This document shows, piece by piece, positions 1 to 6,388 of a stretch of DNA of 6,521 bases. The DNA is from SZUA-442 sp035461905 (GTDB taxonomy: Bacteria > Actinomycetota > Acidimicrobiia > Spongiisociales > UBA5794), in NCBI GenBank assembly GCA_035461905.1, contig DATHUV010000162.1, positions 1-6,521 on the forward strand. The letters are read 5' to 3'. The notes under the pieces are model-generated. The model was not told where the DNA came from, searched no databases, and saw only the letters and a list, made by a program, of their open reading frames with translations. Position 1 is the stretch's first letter, and each line of letters starts with the position of its first letter. A program made the translations under genes and the position numbers.

Positions 1-116
1 TGATGGCTCGCATCGCCGGTCTCAGCCTCCGGGAGCGTTGGAGCGATTGGCATCGCAACGCCTTCACCGCCGAGAGCACCTCGCACATATCGGTCTGGGA
101 GAAGCGCGGCACCTGA
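1..116 (+). CDS. C-terminal end of a protein, possibly a SAM-dependent methyltransferase (5' truncated by window)
   Basis: The frame starting at base 3 is open from the window edge and ends in TGA at 114-116, giving about 37 residues of what must be a longer protein. The visible tail reads as alternating hydrophobic and charged residues: AGLSLRERW, then DWHRNAFT, then STSHISVWEKR. A final 'gl.l..r..dw...pFt..S..hvsvw.r' strand-turn-strand is familiar from the C-terminal beta hairpin of class I SAM-dependent methyltransferases, so that is the suggested family. No catalytic or SAM-binding motif lies inside the window, so the identification is inference from the tail alone. The other open frame here (from base 38) has a less protein-like composition and runs on antisense to the lipoprotein gene. 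The gene converges with the lipoprotein gene, with about 40 bases between their stops. Confidence 0.5.
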   Translation, partial: MARIAGLSLRERWSDWHRNAFTAESTSHISVWEKRGT

Positions 117-124
117 CGATCAGA

Positions 125-140
125 TCACGCGATGGCGTGA
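125..140. terminator. Small hairpin in the convergent gap, possible bidirectional terminator
   Basis: TCACGC (125-130), a GATG loop, and GCGTGA (135-140) form a perfect six-base stem with a four-base loop between the stop codons of two convergent genes. The position fits a shared terminator. There is no U-run on either side, so it is not a canonical intrinsic terminator, and the call rests on position plus symmetry. Confidence 0.3.
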
Positions 141-156
141 CCCTCGGTCTGGGGGT

Positions 157-684
157 TCACCCTGGGCAGGTTGCCTCGGCGGTGAAGTCCGCCAAGGCGA
201 GGTCCGGCATGTGCGCGAGCTGGCCGCTTGCGGTCACGGTGTCGCCGCTCTTGGTCAGGCTCGTGACCGATCCGACGGGGTCACTCACGAACCCGACTGC
301 GGAGTACCAGAGCTGGTTGCCCGACTCGTCGTAGAGGACGATCTGGAGCCAGTCCTCGCCGTCGGGAGAGTTCTCGGCCAAGGCATACTGGAACGCAACC
401 TGACGCGTTGGGTCATCGATCATCAACCCCTGCGATACCACCAGGCCGTCGCCGGCGTCGAGCCCGCAGCGTCCTGGCGGGTCGAACGAGAACTCGAAGA
501 CAGTCCCGTCGACCTCCACATACCCGTCTCGGGTCGAGGTGCCGGATGCGCTCGTGTTCCCATCGCCATTCCCCTGGCTCGCCTCGGGTCCTGATCCACC
601 GTTGCTTCCGTCGTCACTGTCACCGCCACAGGCGGCAGCGGCCAACGCCACCGCCATGGCGAGGATCCAGATCCTCCTAGTCAT
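157..684 (-). CDS. Secreted lipoprotein, LpqH-like topology
   Basis: This 175-residue protein is predicted to be exported and lipid-anchored on the outer face of the cell membrane; no enzymatic function can be assigned. Residues 1-18 are a signal peptide with two arginines at 3-4 and an Ala/Leu-rich core, ending in AAAAC with the lipidated cysteine at 19. A low-complexity linker rich in Gly, Ser, Asp and Asn follows to about residue 52. The mature domain begins YVEVDGTVFEFSF and keeps only two cysteines, C73 and C173, placed to form one disulfide joining its start and end. This layout (Gly/Ser linker, a 'V.VDG' strand, early Cys, a late 'VTASGQ...F.AEATC' strand) resembles mycobacterial LpqH/19-kDa type lipoproteins; that is inference from topology. 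A Shine-Dalgarno-like GAGGTG (689-694, minus strand) precedes the ATG, supporting this start. It is transcribed alone, divergent from the DUF664 gene. Confidence 0.85.
   Translation of the reverse strand: MTRRIWILAMAVALAAAACGGDSDDGSNGGSGPEASQGNGDGNTSASGTSTRDGYVEVDGTVFEFSFDPPGRCGLDAGDGLVVSQGLMIDDPTRQVAFQYALAENSPDGEDWLQIVLYDESGNQLWYSAVGFVSDPVGSVTSLTKSGDTVTASGQLAHMPDLALADFTAEATCPG
661..676. repeat. Inverted repeat inside the lipoprotein start region
   Basis: GAGGATC (661-667), CA, GATCCTC (670-676) is a perfect seven-base inverted repeat with a two-base centre, covering codons 3 to 8 of the lipoprotein gene just after its start codon. On the coding strand the outer arm overlaps a perfect AGGAGG (bases 673-678 complemented). 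In mRNA the innermost pairs would have to open to make a loop, leaving roughly six pairs. It may be an operator, an mRNA hairpin, or chance in coding sequence. Confidence 0.45.
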
Positions 685-687
685 TCG

Positions 688-694
688 TCACCTC
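688..694 (-). promoter_or_regulatory. Ribosome binding site of the lipoprotein gene
   Basis: On the minus strand GAGGTGA lies three bases before the ATG at 684, or four to five counting only GAGGTG. It is the clearest Shine-Dalgarno match at any start codon in this window and fixes the start of the lipoprotein gene. Confidence 0.6.
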
Positions 695-886
695 ACACGT
701 CTTGTTGTCGGCGTGGCTCCGGTGAGAACCCGCACCCGGCCCTCGAGCGTCATCGCTCAACGGCGAACCATCGACAACCCTATTCGATCCCCTGGCTTCG
801 CGTGCCGGAGATCTGTCCAAGCCCGACCTCGCGAATGTGAAGAAGCTCGGATGCACTTCGACAGGTGCCATGGCATGATGCTGGTC

Positions 887-1468
887 ATGTCGAGGAACAA
901 GACACACCTCAAGCGATACCTCCAGAGCGGCAGGGACGCCCTTGTCTGGAAGCTTGACGGTCTCAGCGAGTACGACATTCGACGCCCGCTCGTACCGACG
1001 GGCACCAACCTCCTCGGACTGATCAAGCACCTCGCCTGCGTCGAATACGGGTACTTCGGTGACACGTTCGATCGACCCTATGACGACGCGCTGCCCTGGT
1101 GGGACGACGATGCGGAGCCGAACGCCGACATGTGGGCGACGCCTGACGAATCGCGCGCCGACATCGTCGACCTGTATCGGAGGGCATGGGTCCACGCCGA
1201 CGCCACCATCGATGCGCTGGATCTGGACGCCGTCGGGAACGTTCCCTGGTGGAAGTCCGACCGACGCGAGGTGTCCTTGCACCAAATCCTGATCCACGTG
1301 ATCGCCGAGACCCATCGACACGCCGGACATGCCGACATCGTCAGGGAGCTCATCGACGGCGCCGTCGGTCTGCGCCAAGGGGTCTCGAACCTGCCGGACG
1401 CGGATCCCGAGTGGTGGGACCAGTACCGGCAGCGACTCGAGGATGCCGCCCGCCGAGCCGACGCCTGA
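887..1468 (+). CDS. DUF664/DinB-family metal-dependent protein, likely thiol transferase-like
   Basis: A soluble cytoplasmic protein of about 193 residues in the DUF664 branch of the DinB/MDMPI superfamily. These are four-helix bundles that bind a divalent metal, several acting as thiol-dependent (mycothiol or bacillithiol) transferases or isomerases. Counting from the ATG at 887, the family pattern is clear: the opening HLKRYLQSGRDALVWKLDGL, then GTNLLGLIKHLACVEYGYF with H48, then LIHVIAETHRHAGHADIVRE with E141 and H145. H48 plus E-x3-H matches the His-Glu-His zinc site known from Corynebacterium mycothiol-dependent maleylpyruvate isomerase. The middle (residues 66-85) is rich in Trp and Asp, common in this family. 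The substrate is unknown. In-frame ATGs also lie at 851, 875 and 878 with no convincing ribosome binding site. I chose 887 because family similarity begins right after it; the true start may be a few codons upstream. It is monocistronic, divergent from the lipoprotein and convergent with the DUF389 gene. Confidence 0.88.
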   Translation: MSRNKTHLKRYLQSGRDALVWKLDGLSEYDIRRPLVPTGTNLLGLIKHLACVEYGYFGDTFDRPYDDALPWWDDDAEPNADMWATPDESRADIVDLYRRAWVHADATIDALDLDAVGNVPWWKSDRREVSLHQILIHVIAETHRHAGHADIVRELIDGAVGLRQGVSNLPDADPEWWDQYRQRLEDAARRADA

Positions 1469-1483
1469 GGCCTCCGGCGTTTG
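1461..1483 (+). terminator. Possible terminator hairpin overlapping the DUF664 stop codon
   Basis: ACGCC (1461-1465) pairs with GGCGT (1476-1480) around a ten-base loop that itself holds the palindrome GAGGCCTC; TTTG follows. An alternative pairing uses CGCCTG (1462-1467) with CAGGCG (1487-1492). The stop codon lies in the structure. The stem is short and the T-run is only three, so this is a weak intrinsic terminator at best, but it sits where one is expected in the 68-base convergent gap. Confidence 0.35.
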
Positions 1484-1536
1484 CCCCAGGCGAGGCAGCT
1501 CCTGATACGTACGGACCCGGGCGCTGTCCGACCTCT

Positions 1537-2643
1537 TCAGTCCTCGGCGCCTGGCGTGGCGTAGATCGCCTGTCGACGTTCGGTCAGGTTCACGGTCAGG
1601 ACGACCTCCCTGTCGAGTACCTCCTCGAGCCTGCGACCGAGCTCATCGACGGGAGGCGGCTGATCTTCTCCTGTTAACTCCACCAACACCTCCTCACGGT
1701 CGACGTTCAGGTCGACGACTTCTAGTCGAAGGTCGGACAGCCAGATGTCGACCTCCTCTGAGGCAAGTACCGCAGCCCGTCCGTCGCGCACTGCGGTCGC
1801 CAGGCTGTCGTACAAGGGGACTGCAACGATTCCAACCGGTATGAGGGTGATGGTCACAGCGAGAGCCACCTGCCAGCTGAGACGGGTGATCCGTACCGTG
1901 GGGATGAACCCGGTCGCCAGGAACACCACAGCGGCTGCCAGGACGATGGCGGTGAGGTTGGTCAGGTAGAGCAAACCCGCGCCGACAGCGAGATCGCTCC
2001 GCCCGATGTCGAGCGCGGTACCCACCACTGCCAGCGGAGGCACCAATGCGACCGCCACCGCTACGCCCGGCAGGGCACTTCCCACCTCGTCCCTGACCAT
2101 GGCATAACCCCCGGCGGTGCCTGCGGCAAGGGCGACCGCGAGGTCGAAGAGGGTGGGACGGGTGCGCGCCAGGAGCTCATTCGGCAGTACCCCGACCTGT
2201 ACGTCCGGTATCAGGGTGGCAACCACCCAGGCGAGCAGCATGCTCCCGAGGCTCGCCACCACCACGAAGCCGACACTCTTGGCAGCGCGTTTCGGCCAGA
2301 TCATCGTGGCTGCTGCGGCGACGGAGAGCACCGGGGTCATCAATGGGGACAGGAGCATTGCGCCTATGACGATGGCCGGTGAATCGGAAGCTATGCCGAT
2401 GACGGCGATCACCACCGACGCCGCCTGGAGCACCGTGAACCGGTAGAGGAAGGGCCGTTTCGCGTCCCCCTCGTAGAAGAGTTGGCCGAGGATGCGATCC
2501 CGCTCCTCCGGCTCTACACGCCGTCTTTCCCACCAGGATCGGGCCTGTCGGTCGTTCCTCTCCTCCGCCCGTTCGTCCTCGTCGAGGTCGGCGGTTTCCT
2601 CGTCATCTTCGAGCTCGGGGACCTCTTCGTTCTCGGGCGGCAT
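1537..2643 (-). CDS. DUF389 family integral membrane protein
   Basis: A 368-residue polytopic membrane protein of the DUF389 family (uncharacterised hydrophobic domain), whose biochemical role is not established. Residues 1-45 are a highly charged, mostly acidic cytoplasmic tail. About seven hydrophobic segments follow, near 70-84, 88-108, 122-145, 165-183, 190-210, 217-245 and 258-277. The family hallmarks are present: SPAIVIGAMLLSPLMTP at 88-104 and DEVGSALPGVAVAVALVPPL at 185-204, followed by GTALDIGR and LYLTNLTAIVLAA. Residues 280-368 form a soluble domain with alternating beta-strand-like stretches (DLRLEVVDLNV, EVLVELTG, REVVLTVNL), a two-layer fold also seen in other DUF389 members. 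The ATG at 2643 has no Shine-Dalgarno but lies about eight bases from a plausible -10 element, suggesting a leaderless mRNA. The 131-base gap to the upstream permease gene suggests separate transcription. Family membership is confident; transported substrate, if any, is unknown. Confidence 0.9.
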   Translation of the reverse strand: MPPENEEVPELEDDEETADLDEDERAEERNDRQARSWWERRRVEPEERDRILGQLFYEGDAKRPFLYRFTVLQAASVVIAVIGIASDSPAIVIGAMLLSPLMTPVLSVAAAATMIWPKRAAKSVGFVVVASLGSMLLAWVVATLIPDVQVGVLPNELLARTRPTLFDLAVALAAGTAGGYAMVRDEVGSALPGVAVAVALVPPLAVVGTALDIGRSDLAVGAGLLYLTNLTAIVLAAAVVFLATGFIPTVRITRLSWQVALAVTITLIPVGIVAVPLYDSLATAVRDGRAAVLASEEVDIWLSDLRLEVVDLNVDREEVLVELTGEDQPPPVDELGRRLEEVLDREVVLTVNLTERRQAIYATPGAED

Positions 2644-2651
2644 GAGGGAAG

Positions 2652-2680
2652 ACTATCCAGCCCACCACGCCGACATCCAA
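2652..2680 (-). promoter_or_regulatory. Predicted promoter of the DUF389 gene (leaderless)
   Basis: On the minus strand TTGGAT (2675-2680) and GATAGT (2652-2657) are separated by 17 bases, a standard -35/-10 spacing. GATAGT matches TATAAT at four of six positions; TTGGAT matches TTGACA at three. Transcription would begin at about 2644-2645, at or next to the ATG, which agrees with the missing ribosome binding site. This is a sequence-only prediction. Confidence 0.4.
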
Positions 2681-2774
2681 ACGGGGGAATGTCCGGGTCT
2701 GGACGGGTGCCTCGGCGTGATTGAGGCGACAGTCGAGGAGGCGCTTCCAGCACCTGAGCCGATCCGTCGCTGCA

Positions 2775-4274
2775 TCAGTGGCGTTGGAGGCGGGCCCGGA
2801 GGAGCGCCCATGCCGCCACGAAGGCGACGACCGCACCGAGAGCGAGCGGAACCGACGTGTTCGGGCCGATGGTGTTCCCCCGGAACATGACATCCCGCAT
2901 TGCTGCGAGGCCGTGGGTCATGGGGAGCATCCAGCTCACGGCACGAACCGGTTCTATCAGCCTCTCGAGCGGCATGAAGAAGCCGCTGAAGAACGTGCTG
3001 AGGAGCAGGATGATCATCGTGATGTTGACGGCCTGGGTGTCGCTCTGCACCAGGCTCGAGATGACGAAGCCGATCGCCAGCGACGCGACGATGAGCAAGG
3101 CGATCGCTATGGCGTAGTCGACGAGCGACCCCACGAGCGGTACGCCGAACACAGCGAACACGAGACCGCTCAAAGCTGCCGCGATGAGCGCCATCCAGCC
3201 TATGTAGCCGAGGAACTTTCCGCCCAGGATGTGGGTGGCCCCCACGGGAGCAACCTGGAAAACCTCGGGGGTTCCCAGCCGCTCCTCCCGGACGAGGGCC
3301 AATGCCGCAAACGTGATGGCCAGGTGCTGCAGCAGCAGGGCGATCACACCCGGCGCGTAGTAATCCGTGAGACCGACGGGAACGGCACCGACGACCTGGG
3401 TCTCGACGTCGAGAGGACTCACCAGGATCTCGGCAGGGATCCCTCGGAGATCCTCCACCACGGTCTCCATCTCCGCCAGCTGACCCTCCACCTCGGCGAG
3501 CGCCGCACTCTGTTCCTGTGGTGTATCCGCCTCAGCGAGCACCTCTCGAAGAGCCGCGGCGCGCTCTCTGGCCCCTCGGATGTTGCTCTCCCCGCCGTCA
3601 CCGAGGCTGGATTCGAGGGCATCGGCGCCCGCCAGCATCGCGGCGATACCGGCCAGTTGCTCGGCCAGCACGTCGCGTTGGTCGGCCGCCTCATCCAGTT
3701 CGCCTCCGTCCAGTGCGGCGCGCATCAATGCGGCGGATTCCTTGCTGGCGAGAAGCAGCGGCGCCACGTCTCCTGTCTCCTGCTGGCCGGCGGTTACGAC
3801 TCCGGCGATCAGTTCACGGTTGATTGCGTCGAAGGCGGCGTTTGCGATGAGGTTGACGGTTGCTCGCTCGATCGGGTCGAGCGTGTTGTGAAGCAGCACG
3901 AATGTGGCGCGTTCCCCACCACGCACGGTGGCGTACGGGTCCTCAGGAGCGATGACCGCAGCGTCGAGATCACCGTCGCGTACCCGGCGAGCAGCCTCCC
4001 CGCGGTTGGAGGTGATCCCCTCCAGCTCGAAGGAGCTCGAGATGTCATCGAGCCGGGACTCGACCTGGCGGCGTAGTTCGACGTTGTCCTCATCGATGAC
4101 GATCACGACCCGCAGGGGGTCGAACTCCTGCTGATAGCCGATGCCGAAGAGGGCCAGGATGAGGAACGGCCCGAGCACCAGGGTGAGTATGAGCCGGGGC
4201 TGGCGCACGACATCGACCGCCTCCTTGCGAGCGAAGGCGGCCACCTTGACGAGACCATCGATGACCCTTCTCAT
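2775..4274 (-). CDS. ABC-2 type transporter permease with large extracytoplasmic coiled-coil domain
   Basis: A 499-residue membrane subunit of an ABC exporter, of the ABC-2 (ABC2_membrane_3-like) type. After a short cytoplasmic start with KEAVDVVRQPRLIL, typical of these permeases, comes one membrane helix at about 28-47. An extracytoplasmic domain spans about 48-305, then five more helices near 308-328, 354-378, 384-408, 414-435 and 474-493. The outer domain starts with an alpha/beta part (LRVVIVIDED at 54-63, DLDAAVIAPED at 102-112, ERATFVLLHN at 121-130) and continues into a long helical, heptad-like stretch at about 175-278 rich in Ala, Glu and Leu. The C-terminal core has the usual landmarks: VREERLGTPEVFQVAPV at 328-344, FFSGFFMPLERL at 428-439 and the helix before SWMLPMTHGL. 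Its ATG overlaps the ATPase stop as ATGA, so the two are translationally coupled partners. The exported substrate (drug, lipid or envelope component) cannot be read from the sequence. Confidence 0.9.
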   Translation of the reverse strand: MRRVIDGLVKVAAFARKEAVDVVRQPRLILTLVLGPFLILALFGIGYQQEFDPLRVVIVIDEDNVELRRQVESRLDDISSSFELEGITSNRGEAARRVRDGDLDAAVIAPEDPYATVRGGERATFVLLHNTLDPIERATVNLIANAAFDAINRELIAGVVTAGQQETGDVAPLLLASKESAALMRAALDGGELDEAADQRDVLAEQLAGIAAMLAGADALESSLGDGGESNIRGARERAAALREVLAEADTPQEQSAALAEVEGQLAEMETVVEDLRGIPAEILVSPLDVETQVVGAVPVGLTDYYAPGVIALLLQHLAITFAALALVREERLGTPEVFQVAPVGATHILGGKFLGYIGWMALIAAALSGLVFAVFGVPLVGSLVDYAIAIALLIVASLAIGFVISSLVQSDTQAVNITMIILLLSTFFSGFFMPLERLIEPVRAVSWMLPMTHGLAAMRDVMFRGNTIGPNTSVPLALGAVVAFVAAWALLRARLQRH

Positions 4275-5293
4275 CTATCGCTCACGACCCCAGCTGCGGA
4301 TTGCGCCCTGAATCGCTCGACGAGCTCGACGAACACGTCGTCGTAGGGTGGTAGGTGCTCCTCAGCCCCGACGATCTCGACGCCACGGGAGGAGAGCCAA
4401 GCGGTCAGTTCGGGAAGAGCGGTTGCCGCTTCGTCGACCACCACCCGCAGCACGCTGCCGCGGCGTTCGGTCGAGGAGGCGGAAACCGCCTCGGTGATCT
4501 CGGCGACCAACTCGTCACGGGGAGGAACAGCGAACTCCACGTCGATGACGTCGCCGCCGAAGGCCGCCCGACGCAGGCCGTCCGGGGTGTCGACGATGAG
4601 CAGACGTCCCTCGTCGAGGACACCGACCTGGTCGCAGTAGGCCGCCTCTCCCACGTACTGAGTGGTGACGAATAGGGTGCGACCCTCGTCGCGCAGATCC
4701 GTGAAGCGGTCCCAGAAGCGTCGTCGCAGCATCGGATCCACCCCTGCGGTCGGCTCGTCCAAGAAGATCATCTCCGGATCGTGGACGAGGGCGGCGGCGA
4801 GGCTGAGTCGGCGCTGCATCCCGCCGGAGATCTCATCGACACGCTTGCCTTCGTCGTCGGCGAGTTCGACGAACTCGAGGACCTCGTTGCGCTGTGAGCG
4901 GCTCCGCTTCCCCCTCAGCCCGTACAGGGCGGCGAAGAACCGGAGGTTCTCACCAACGGTGAGCTGAGGGTAGAGGACGGAGAGCTGGGGGAGGTAGCCG
5001 AGACGGGATCGGGTGGCGGTGTCGAACCGCGTCGGGTCCTCCCCGAGCACCTCGATCGTTCCCTCGTCGGGCTCGACGACTCCCGTGAACATCCGAACTG
5101 TTGTGGTCTTGCCCGATCCGCTCGGGCCGATGAACCCGAAGATGGACCCAGCGGCCACGTCAAGATCGAGATCGTGTACTCCGTCGCCGGATTCGAAGAT
5201 CTTGGATGCACCCCGCGCCGAGATCGCGGCGCGATCGACGGTGCTGGCTGATGATCTCTTCGTCTGCACGGATGACCTCCCGACGAAGCTCAT
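4271..5293 (-). CDS. ABC transporter ATP-binding protein (ABC-2 exporter ATPase)
   Basis: The 340-residue ATPase subunit that powers the permease encoded immediately downstream. Numbered from the ATG at 5293: Walker A GPSGSGKTT at 56-64 (K62), Q-loop Q103 in GYLPQ, signature SGGMQ at 156-160, Walker B IFLDEP at 176-181 with catalytic E180, and D-loop D186. The usual switch histidine is replaced: the motif reads VTTQYVGEA with Q212 where most relatives have His. Residues 228-340 form the C-terminal accessory domain found in DrrA/CcmA-like exporters. The N-terminal 20 residues are a Ser-rich extension. I prefer ATG 5293 over the in-frame GTG at 5299, because GGTGA (5301-5305, minus strand) is seven bases from the ATG but leaves almost no spacing for the GTG. 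It is the first gene of the operon, divergent from the two-helix protein gene. Confidence 0.92.
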   Translation of the reverse strand: MSFVGRSSVQTKRSSASTVDRAAISARGASKIFESGDGVHDLDLDVAAGSIFGFIGPSGSGKTTTVRMFTGVVEPDEGTIEVLGEDPTRFDTATRSRLGYLPQLSVLYPQLTVGENLRFFAALYGLRGKRSRSQRNEVLEFVELADDEGKRVDEISGGMQRRLSLAAALVHDPEMIFLDEPTAGVDPMLRRRFWDRFTDLRDEGRTLFVTTQYVGEAAYCDQVGVLDEGRLLIVDTPDGLRRAAFGGDVIDVEFAVPPRDELVAEITEAVSASSTERRGSVLRVVVDEAATALPELTAWLSSRGVEIVGAEEHLPPYDDVFVELVERFRAQSAAGVVSDR

Positions 5294-5355
5294 ACCCACA
5301 TCACCGGATGATGAACCGCGCGTATCGAAAGCCGTTCGTCGGGTAAGTCAGAAGA
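5294..5355. promoter_or_regulatory. Divergent promoter region between the exporter operon and the two-helix protein gene
   Basis: Only 62 bases separate the start codons of two divergent genes, so both promoters must lie here or overlap the coding starts. For the + gene a TAAGTC (5344-5349) is a weak -10 candidate that would put transcription start at or beside the GTG at 5356; no good -35 is seen. For the - gene I see a Shine-Dalgarno-like GGTGA (5301-5305) but no convincing promoter hexamers. Shared control of both genes is likely from geometry alone. Confidence 0.45.
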
Positions 5356-5365
5356 GTGACACTCT
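5353..5365. promoter_or_regulatory. Palindrome on the start codon, possible operator
   Basis: AGAGTG (5353-5358), A, CACTCT (5360-5365) is a perfect 6+1+6 palindrome whose left arm contains the GTG start codon of the + strand gene. A one-base centre makes it a poor RNA hairpin but a reasonable DNA site for a dimeric regulator. It lies at the edge of a divergent promoter region, a typical operator position. No regulator gene is in the window, and chance is possible. Confidence 0.35.
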
Positions 5366-6219
5366 CAATTCGTCGCCGTCCCTACATCGACCCGGGTACC
5401 GGTCGCGTCCTCTTTCTGCTCGGGGTCGTCGGCCTCACACTCGGCCTCATAGCGACCCTCGTAGCGTGGCTGCTCGTCGACGGCGCCTTCGACTCCTTCG
5501 AGGAGAGCCTCCTGCTGACCGATGAGGCATTGGTGGCCGTTGCAGACACCGTAGGTGTCGCCGAGGACGTGGTCTCGGCCACGGCGACCGGATTGGAGTC
5601 GGTGTCGGTCGTCATAGGCGACGTCGAGGAAGCCCTGGTCGCCACCGAGGTAGTACTCGGTGAGGCCGACGTGATGTTGGGAGAGACGGTTCCTGAGGCG
5701 ATCGATGCTGTTCGCGGGCCGCTCCCCGCCCTCATCACCAGTACCGACGCCATCACCCGAATCTTGACCGGGCTTCCCTTCATCGGTGACTCGGTCGTCC
5801 CCGAGCCTCCTCCGGCCAACTCACTCCGGACCATCGACGAGGAGCTCGCCGACCTGGCAGTGCAACTCCGTGACCCTTCCGTCCGCCTTGGTGTCGTAGG
5901 CGAACAGTTCGCCGACATCCGACAGGAGCTGGGTACGACCGGCGAGACGCTCGACTTCCTGGTGGAGACGGTGGAGAACGCCGAAGCCGTACTCGCCGGA
6001 TACGAGCGGGCGGCGAGCAGGGCGTCGAGCATCATCGACGAAGAGATCGACGACCTGGGAGCGCGCAGGCTCCTCGCTCTCGTCCTGGTCGGGATGTTCG
6101 CCGTGGTCATCGCCATCGGCAACGCAGGACTCATTGTCGCCGGTCGCTCGTGGCCGGTCGTCGAGGACCTCATCGAAGACAGTATCGACAGCGACGGAGT
6201 GGAACCCACAGCCCTCTGA
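5356..6219 (+). CDS. Unrecognised membrane protein with two terminal helices and a helical extracytoplasmic domain
   Basis: I do not recognise this 287-residue protein. It starts with a short basic cytoplasmic segment (IRRRPY), then a membrane helix at about 17-41. The middle, residues 45-236, is almost entirely helix-forming and acidic, with spaced Leu, Val and Ala. It falls into two arms, about 47-138 and 158-236, joined by a Pro/Gly linker (PFIGDSVVPEPPPANS, 141-156). A second membrane helix lies at about 239-263, followed by a short acidic cytoplasmic tail. By the positive-inside rule both ends are inside and the arms outside, so the domain may fold as an antiparallel coiled-coil hairpin anchored at both feet. 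There are no cysteines and no enzymatic motif. The start is a GTG with no clear ribosome binding site, possibly leaderless. It is divergent from the ABC exporter, so a role with the envelope or exporter is inferred, not shown. G/C-rich third positions support it as a real gene. Confidence 0.8.
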   Translation: MTLSIRRRPYIDPGTGRVLFLLGVVGLTLGLIATLVAWLLVDGAFDSFEESLLLTDEALVAVADTVGVAEDVVSATATGLESVSVVIGDVEEALVATEVVLGEADVMLGETVPEAIDAVRGPLPALITSTDAITRILTGLPFIGDSVVPEPPPANSLRTIDEELADLAVQLRDPSVRLGVVGEQFADIRQELGTTGETLDFLVETVENAEAVLAGYERAASRASSIIDEEIDDLGARRLLALVLVGMFAVVIAIGNAGLIVAGRSWPVVEDLIEDSIDSDGVEPTAL

Positions 6220-6248
6220 GGTTCTCCTTGGAGCGAGCTCCCTTCTCC

Positions 6249-6290
6249 GTCTCTCCCCGGCGAGAGAGACGCGGAGCGAAGCGACGCAGA
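6249..6290 (-). repeat. Hairpin repeat element, copy 1
   Basis: A 42-base element whose left part is an inverted repeat (GTCTCTC at 6249-6255 against GAGAGAC at 6264-6270, loop of eight), followed by the tail GCGGAGCGAAGCGACGCAGA (6271-6290). The tail matches copy 2 at all but one of 20 positions. I give the orientation as minus because the inverted third copy lies on the plus strand. Confidence 0.75.
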
Positions 6291-6299
6291 CCCGTTCCT

Positions 6300-6340
6300 G
6301 TCTCTCCCCGCGGGAGAGACGCGGAGCGCAGCGACGCAGA
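6300..6340 (-). repeat. Hairpin repeat element, copy 2
   Basis: A 41-base direct repeat of copy 1, nine bases downstream. Its stem is perfect: GTCTCTCCC (6300-6308), loop CGC, GGGAGAGAC (6312-6320), nine G/C-rich pairs. The tail 6321-6340 differs from copy 1 by C for A at 6330. It continues into CAGAGAGGG (6337-6345), which is the exact complement of CCCTCTCTG at 6389-6397. The strong stem could also act as a terminator for the gene ending at 6219. Confidence 0.75.
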
Positions 6341-6388
6341 GAGGGCCGTAATTCACGGACTCACGCCAGACCTGGGTAACAACTCATC

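Noticed and set aside
539..886. Upstream extension of the DUF664 reading frame
   Set aside because: The frame stays open back to 539 but the extra part is antisense to the lipoprotein signal peptide and linker, has Arg/Ser/Pro-rich low-quality composition, and family similarity begins only near 887.
677..1378. 233-codon open frame on the - strand opposite the DUF664 gene
   Set aside because: Antisense to a clearly recognised family with a full metal-binding site; no start signal or domain of its own.
2721..4076. 451-codon open frame on the + strand
   Set aside because: It is antisense to the permease; its composition (many His, Arg, Glu, Gln, no domain) is a shadow of a GC-rich gene with clear membrane helices and ABC-2 motifs on the other strand.
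5382..6356. 324-codon open frame on the - strand
   Set aside because: Ser/Thr/Arg-rich shadow of the two-helix protein gene that also translates the hairpin repeats; no coherent protein features.
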